From NCBI GenBank assembly GCA_025267735.1, contig CM046301.1, forward strand, positions 64,313,872 through 64,377,871: a stretch of DNA of 64,000 nucleotides, given 5' to 3'. This DNA comes from Mactra quadrangularis. Taxonomy: Eukaryota; Mollusca; Bivalvia; Venerida; Mactridae. The notes under the pieces are model-generated. The model made no database searches. It was not told the origin of the DNA and saw only the letters and a program-made list of their open reading frames with translations. Of the stretch, positions 41,001 through 50,000 are shown piece after piece (positions within the stretch are counted from its first letter, which is position 1; every line of letters begins with the position of its first letter). The position numbers and the translations under genes are program-made.

Positions 41001-44000
41001 ATAAAACTATTTACATGAGTTTCGTGAGTTTTAATTAGTTTTCGCACAAAAATCACTGTACAAAGCGTGTATTTATCAAAGCAGGAAATTTGTTTACTTC
41101 CGAATTGAAGTTGTGGGATATCCCGACCTTGTTCGTCGAGTTCCGGGATTTTCCGTAGAGTCTTTACTTCCGTTTTTAATCGCGAATTTCAAAATAGAAT
41201 TAGTATAAAATCTGGAGAAAATACTTTAGAATTTTGTGCCTGGGATGCGTTTTATATATTAGTTTAATGTTTGCATAAGTTTTAAGCAAAACCATGAAAC
41301 TTGAAAATTATCAGCGTTCAGTTTAGTAAAGGGGCTTTAAGTACAGTGTGTCCAAAAAGAAAGTTTACAGTTTTGATGCTAATTTATAACATGTTAATAC
41401 TCTGCTAGATTATCACAAACTTGTACATGTTTGGACAATAGGTGTAAGTTTTATCCCTGTCATTTGTAATATATTTGGTCTAGGCCCGATGTCAAAAAAA
41501 GTGGACAATTAGGATTTGACAATTGATAAAAAATGAAGTAAGAGTTTAACATCTTTTATCATTATAATCTTTAACATTAACCTATTTGGAAGTAGAAAAT
41601 ACGCATCGGAGATTTTTTTAAGGACTGTACTGAAAGTTGTCATGGCTTAACGAAAGGTAGTATAAATGTAAAGTAAGATACGTTAAGATTTTTAAAATAA
41701 AATTTCTAGAACCGATAGACAATAGCAAATCTAATCATTATTTATTAAAAGGTGTTTCATAGTATGACGGTAAACTTTATGACAATTATTCATATATTTC
41801 TTATGACATGAAGTTCTATTTGTTCTTGATTTAACATTAACAATAAACACTATGATTGTTTTTTTAATTTGAAGGTGTTTCTAAATCAATTCGTTTTATT
41901 CAGGTAATACTCGCGCTAATAAAACAATAAAACCGTAGCACAGAAGTCAATGTAAGAACACACTAAAAACCCAGTTCTAATGCCACTACTATGTTTCTAT
42001 TGTAAGGTTTACTCACTTAATATGTACAAGGTAAATGATAACGTATCTTACTAAAAAGGTATTGACATATATTTAAGGTAAATGTAATCAATAAGCAAAA
42101 ATTATGCTAGCATTTGCTTACAAACACTTCAAAACGATAATCTAAAATTAAACTTAGTTTGTTTGGACAACAATCAAATGTTCACATAGGTAAACTTAAA
42201 AATGTAACGTATCTTACTTTTTCAATTCACATAAGTTCCACTGCCGTTTATTTTATAGACGTTCTCGTTCAGGCACAATTTATGTTAAAATCAAAACAAT
42301 GCTAGCTCTTTTGCTTCAAATATGTTTATTTATCAGAAAGAAGACTTATTTATTTGATTTTTTTCTGTAAACATTTATTTTGTATCTGTTAACGTATCTT
42401 ACTCATTTTTCAAAATAATTCATGACTAAATAGTTCAAAATATATGGTCCATTTTCATATAACTTTACATATTATCTAGATCTCTAGACAGCTGCTGTCA
42501 GATTAATTGCAACAAAATAGTCGATTTGTTTTTCAACAAGGTAGAGGCTTTACAATTTGTTTTTTAAAGTTTAACTATCTGAATATAATTTCAAATTGTC
42601 CTTCTTTCTGCTGGTGTACTGTTTTGGACTGTGGGGTTGTTATATGAAATTAAACTTTTTCGATTACATTGTTTGCATAAAAAGTGTTTCTTGAGTTTCT
42701 GTGGAAATATGTCCGGAACTATACCTGTACCATTAAGTTTTAATTTGGTTTTAGATCCTGGTGTGCTGGACGATGTTTTGTTTCCATTAGTTTTAGTCGT
42801 ATGGTAATTCCTTACAATCTGAATTCATGTTAAGAATTTTGTATATTTTTCTTTTTTAAAAGAGGTTTATAATTTTGTTTAAGCGCTTTCATCTAATCAT
42901 TTCAATACCAACTTTTGTATGCCACTGACCTTTGTCTTAAATCTACAAGGTGGCCCTTTGTTTTTCTAGGTCACAAATTGGCATTTTTAAAAAACAATCT
43001 TGTTTTGTCTATTTTTCGTGTACATTGGACTGATGTACTTGCTCAAACTCTATTCAGAACTTTTTCAATATTGATTTTAACTGAAACCTTTTCTTTCTTT
43101 CTCATTTAAACTTGTAGATTGTACTGGGTGCGTAAAAGCTTCATTTATAACGCATTCTTCTGTTGTTGTTTTTTCCTAAATCATTCGGAATGGTTTTTTT
43201 TGCAGATAAATTTTCTTTTGTTGAAATACTCAGACATTTTATTGTTTCTTCGTTTGATTAAGCATTTAATTTTGCTCCATATTCAGGAGGTATATTTGAC
43301 CATTTATCATTTTTCATTTCTTGTACCCTTGCTGGTATTAAGCTCTAGTCTATTTCACCTCCTGTACATTAGTATTTTAAGATACATAAGCTGGAAAGAA
43401 AGATACGTTAACCTTTACTACAATGTATAAGTTTTGTCAAATACTCAATGAAAGAAATGTGTTTTTTTAGGTTTTATATCAAAAGTTGTCCCTTTTACTT
43501 TATTATACTAATTAGTTAACATCCTATTAGTTTGTATTTGCTTGTTATATCATGTCTTTTAAACAGTGTAAGATACGTTAACATTGAGTAAGATACGTTG
43601 AACAAGTTTGTTCATGTCTGTTGGTATCAATTAGCACATAAGACATGTTCAATGCATACACTTGTTCTGACTTGTCTTTGTTTCACATGAAAAGCAAGTT
43701 GAACTGTCTTAAATATAAAAAATAACGAGAACACTTCAGTTTTCTGGAGTTGTCATAAAATGCTTGATTGATTCGTCATAATCGCCAGGAATTCTTTACA
43801 ACTTCTGTTTTGAGCGGAAATTTTGGTAATTAGCAATGCAATTGGCTAGAAAGTAAATCCTAAGATGATTTATTTTCGATAAATATTGAAATATCAGGTA
43901 CGTGTTAACGTATCTTATGTTAACGTATCTTAATGACATTTACTACTTTTTACCATAGAGTGCATATCGCTCTTTTCGAGGATGAAATATCTCTGGATTA

Positions 44001-47000
44001 TGCCTGCATGAAGTAGGCATTGTGAAATCAGGTAACACTGCCTGCTTTCTGTACTAGCTTATGTGTTGTAACATATGAAAAGTTAACGTATCTTATTAAA
44101 TCTTAAACTAACACTTTAATTTTTCATTTTTTCAAAAATATGGTTAATCTGTATGAGATCTTAGACGCCAAAAGCCTTTTTTATCTCTTAAATTAACCAC
44201 TTGGGGGTTTATATTGGCATAAATCCGAGTGAAATTGCAAATGTTTGGACTTAATGCATGTTGTCCATAACTGTTAACGTATCTTACATCCAATTTGGGG
44301 ACACAGGAAAATAATTTTTAATTTTCGCCAATTTTATTGTCTGATTTCGGAAGGTTATGTTTTCATTGAATTACCCCAAATGACCTCTAGTAAAGGTAAC
44401 ATTCGCAGCAAAACGGTATATTATTTCAAAATTATATTGTAGTTAAAACAAGTACCCTATGCAGGGACAACGCAAAATCAACAAATTTTGTATTTTTGGA
44501 TTAAATTTTTCACCAGAAAGTATGTTCAATGAGGGACAAAACTTTTGTTGGAGGTACATATATGTTGTATACATCATCTAATGAGAAAAAATCTCAGATA
44601 CTTTCTGTTTTTAAAAAAATGTGGGGCAAGGGACTGTGAAAATGTGAAAATTGTGCACTTTTTTTGACATTGAGTGTATAATACTTTACATGAAAACGTC
44701 AATTTACTAAAATACAAATGTTTGTGGTTGACGTCAAATTAGTAATTAATAAAGTTTTCCACATGTTGTTCTTTTTGACGCTTCACTTATCAAATCATCC
44801 AAATGGCCACATTATAAAGTTTGTTATTCTTCTGGCAAAATACTTCATTTTTATCAACAAATGTAATCAGGCAACACCCCTAATGAAAAACTTTAAAGCT
44901 TTTCTATATTATCGTGAAAGAAATAGAAGAAATGATTGCTTTATTTAAAGGAAAATTACACATATCCAACTTTTAGACCCATACATGATCTCAAGTAGAT
45001 ACTCGATTTTCAATAGAAAAGTATAGGGGAAATTTCTTTAAACAGCCATATCTCTTTTATTTTTTAAGATATCAATTTTGTGCAAATGATGTGAAAAAGT
45101 TTAAACATTCTTCCTTCAAATGGTTGATTTAATTTTTTTGTAAAATTGTAAAGTTTTGGTCCCATTTGAGGTTTTATTTAACTTGTCACGTTACTATAGA
45201 ATAAGAAGGGGAAAAATGTACCGATACTAATATAAGTTAAAAATTAAGGCCTTTCTGGTTCTCTGATCAAATTTGTGCAAACGACATGAGAAAGCTAGAT
45301 GTTTGTAATTTCCGTAGCAGTTTTTATATTTAAAATAAATTAAAGAAGTTTTGGTCCCATTTGCACTTTTTTCCAAAAGTTTTGTATTTTTTAAAGAATA
45401 TTTAATCTATTTTTCTGGTGTGTGGTATTAGTAGTAATGACCCCTGGTGTGATTGTATAATACACTGTGCATTGCAACTCTCAGCGGGTACACTTTTATG
45501 ACAGGATAACCTTCCTGTCTCTCTATTCTATTGATAACAGGTTATATCTGATATATGGTGTAATGGCGAAGATTCAGAGATTCAGTTTGTATGTATAAAC
45601 ATAGTTGATTCTTGATTAATATCCAATTGTAAAAACAATTATATATGTTGTTCATGAATTATCACTCAGAGGTATTTACTATACAAACTACATAAAGAAG
45701 GAATATGGAAATTAAGAAAATCAATTATAAAACAATTCTCCTTGAAAAAAAAATACATCTTTATTGCATATAGAAACATGATACAAAGAATAAAGATACA
45801 ACCAATTACTAGTATAGAATTATGTCAAGAAGTGTAGCCAGTCAGTTAACCGATAAAGTTCAGTAATATTATGATTGTATATCAAAGATTTCATAATATC
45901 AGCCTGTTTTACAAGTCAAAAATAGAACAAGCTTCAGTACAGGAGTACAATAAGCAGCGTTCTATAGGTAAACTTTTCTTCACAAGTTTTCCTTCATCTT
46001 TAACAAAGACTTTTCGAAAATGCAGGCGTGGCGTGATTTTCACAGGAAATTTGATTTTTCTTCCGTGTCCATCTTCTGTCAAACGATAGAACCAGTTGTT
46101 TGGAAGGTTAAGAAAAGAAAAGTCTTTTAATTCTAAGAGTCTAGTTTGGTCTCCAAATAAAGACCGATAAACGTCCAGTTCAACAAACATTACTGACACA
46201 GGGTTTTTAGACCTCAAACGGGCTTGAACAGTTCTTTCAAATAATGCAGCAAATTGTTGTTGTTTTATCAAGTCAATAGTATGAGATGTGTAACTCTCTA
46301 CCACGTGATGTGAAAGGTGATTTTCAGGTTCCCAAGTACTGTCAACTAAGTCAAAGTCTTGCCATTTTACTAAGTAGTGGTTGATCTGTAATTAAAAGAA
46401 AACATGTCAAAATATTTACAAATATTGTATGTTCTATAGTTTCGAAAATATATATATTTTTTAATATAATGAATAGACTATTATATTGATCTGATCAGAA
46501 ATGATGATCGATTTTCTAAACCAATTTTTATCCTGCGCGTTAGTGCACCAAATTAATTATTGTCAAATTTTAAGTCTTTTTATTTTATATTTTACTTGCG
46601 CATAGCATTGATTAGCTACTTTTTATTTTATAATGTATAAGTTTTATATATATGCTGTACATAAATGAGACCTAAATAAAGAATACTTATCTTACACATC
46701 AATATTGTATTGTTAATCACTGATCAAAGGTATAAGCTCTTTATTATAGTAAACGGTATATATTCTAGATAGTTATATACATGTAATTATATATATATCC
46801 GGATTATTTTGATTATCGATGATCACAACAAAATGAATCCAATACAAATGATATGTTTTTCAATATAACGTTTTTATACGCAAACCATATTTGACTTACT
46901 TTTTCTTTACTGTCAGTTTTCTTCCAGATGAGACGTTCAACATAGTAGTTTTGTTCAAGAACTTGGCGTTTTAATATCTTCTTACATCTGTCATTTGAAC

Positions 47001-50000
47001 GAACATTTTCACCCATAGATAAACTTCTGTAATCAATTTTGTTACGCTTTCTTAAAATAAAAGACATGTTGACTGTTCATGAAGTTATGAAGTTATGACA
47101 AGAGGTGCGAAAAGAATGGAATGAACTTATAATTATCCGCATTTTGTTTGTTACAGTACAGGGATAGGAAAGTGGTTTTAAATACATTTAACACGCCGCA
47201 TTTTTTTGAGCGACATAATAACAACAGAAGATGAAAGACATGTAATTCATTTAATTACCCTAGAGCAATCATTATTAAAAACTTTCACCCCTTGGCGATT
47301 TTTTATTTACTCTTCTTTCTATTCAAACTGGCTTTTAAAAAACAATCTACTGGTAATTATAAATGCGAATGGATAAAAATAAGATTAAACACTTATACAA
47401 ACTAGGGATTCTTCCCTTTCTTTCTAGCATCCCATTGTCCATAGACTACAAACAAAATAGACATTAATATATAATATGTATTTATATATATATATATGTT
47501 TATTAGCTTAATATGGTACAAATTTAATTTATATTATGTCAAACACCTTTAATGAAAAGAACCTATGGATTTTTCACTCATATATGTCAATGGTGTGTAT
47601 TATATTTTAAAGTGAATGTATGTCGAAGCTGAGTGTAGAATTTAGTTATCAAAAATTAAAACAATAGTTTTGATCATAAAACCATTAACGTATTAAACAG
47701 TTTTGGATATTTATCATTAACAAAACATTAATATCGTATGCTCTTATCTATGAACCCCGGTTTTAACAATGTGCACTTGGTCAAATTGACACTTTAACAG
47801 TAAAATGGTTTGACATGTGTATTGTGTCTCTTGATACATGTTATATTTTAATGACTTCAATGTCGTAGGACTGTTTTCATGCCTATTGTTTTGAATACAT
47901 CTTCATTTAGTGAAATGACATGTATACAAAATGTCACCATCAATGTAGTGACATAAGTATCTGTTAATTCACACCTCACATAGGTATACTTATGAGAAGC
48001 GACAGGTGAACTTAATCGAACACATTTACTGTTGATATGAACTGAAGACGAGAAGACCTCCTTCAAATTCCCAGTTAATTCACACGTAAGTATTTTTTTT
48101 TTGCAACTCGTTTACAACGATATTGCTTTATTTTTCATTATAAAATCAAACTATTCACGTATTTTAACTAATTAAGTTCCCTTTAAGCATTTCGTTTAAA
48201 ATATCCACTCATAGACTTAAGAGGCTATGATACCATCATACGATGGCTTTTAGTTACCTATAACCGTACACGTACATTGTGGAATTTGATCAGTTACGTT
48301 GACTGTAGACATCTTTTTATGGAATAATATTTCTCCATACTAGAATTTATATAACGCTTTCTTCTTCTTTCAGATATAATTCACACCATCAGTACTAAAT
48401 AATACATACGATCTGTGACACCATGACAAATCCAATAGAGTCAAATAAAGTTTATGTCGAAAAAGAAGAAGATAATTCTTATAAACTTGTATGTACATAC
48501 AAATACCTAAGAACTATAAACTCACTACCAAGTGAGTCCATTGATCAAGTGAATAATGATCTTCAGAAATATAAACTGATTAATACAGAACGACTTACGA
48601 CACGCTTGCAGTCTGAATCACGTAGATTGTCATGTCAATACAAGAAACTAAAAGGCGGCCGAACTAAGACTAATTTTGACACAAGATTAAATCAAATGAA
48701 ATTGAATGAACATGAAATTAAAGAAATATCCCTCAGTCCTGAAGCTAATTCAGAAGGACTTACCAATTGTGGTTTACGTGTTGAGTTGACAATTGTTCAA
48801 AATCACACAAACAGAGTTCTGAAGAAATTAGAAAATTCCACTGGCAAAGCGCTTCAATTTGTAGAGAGTTATGGAGTAATTCCGAAAAAAACTAGTTTGT
48901 GAAACACTTGATAATAAACCTTGCACAATACTTCTAGATTCACATGAAAACACACCAAGAAAATGTTATGACTCATTTGAATCAACGTGTAATAGCTATA
49001 GTAAATTGTGGTGAAAACTATGAAAATCTTAAAAAATCTATGAAACCAACATTCGATGAAATAAATGAATTAGTAAATGAAGGTCAACTACAAATTGAAA
49101 ATAGATCATGTGAAATCAATTTAGAATTTTTTGTCGGCGGTGACATGAAGTTCATTCAAATTTTACTTGGGATTAATAGCAGTATCTCAACATATGCATG
49201 TCCGTGGTGTAAAGTTTCTAAAGATGAAAGAGGTATAATTACGCATCCGCAAGAATATTATCATTCCAAACATTTATTCAGAACTATCAGTGAAATTAAT
49301 AATCTTTGTTGTTCAGCTACAAAAATCAAATTTGGTGTTATTCATAAGCCTCTATTGAATATTGAACCAGAATATTACATCCCCGATGAACTGCATATGA
49401 TGATGAGGATAACAGACATTTTAATAAGAAACTTAATAGACGATGCCATCTCAAAAGACAGCTATGCAAAAATTAAAGGTGGTCATACCGACAATTTAAC
49501 AATGTTAATAGAAGCAATATGTTCATGTGGAGTGTCATTTAAGACCTGGAGAAACAAAGCGGGGGACTCGGAATATTCATCATTATCTGGTGTTGACAAG
49601 AAGAAATTATTAAGATTATTGCCCGACAAATTATTTTTCTGTATTCACGAAGACACACGTGAAAACGTTATAAAATTATGGAGGGACTTTGAGAAAATAT
49701 ATCATTTGATTTCATGTCCAACTACTGAATCATATAGTGTTTCTGACGTGTATGAAATTATAAGGCAATTTTTAAGTGACTTTTTGACAATTGGACAGAT
49801 GAAACGAGAAGGCTATCAACCAAGGAACGTAACACCAAATTTACACGTACTACTGTACCATGTTCCATATTTCCTGAATAAATTTGGTAGTCTTTCAAAA
49901 TTTTCCGGCCAAAGTGTAGAAAAAACAAACGATGTTCTAAAGCACATACACTAAACTAAGTCTAACAAACTGGATGCTACGAAAGATGCCCTGTTAGTAA

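Noticed and set aside
42915..43430. Two plus-strand hydrophobic open frames of 64 and 103 codons
   Set aside because: Phe/Leu/Ile-rich products of T-rich DNA with no structure beyond composition; the reverse strand is frame-broken.
41489..44669. 22-bp inverted match (ATGTCAAAAAAAGTG type) as terminal repeats of an element around the motif cluster
   Set aside because: Match rests largely on a run of A/T and does not extend; no target duplication. Too weak to define an element.
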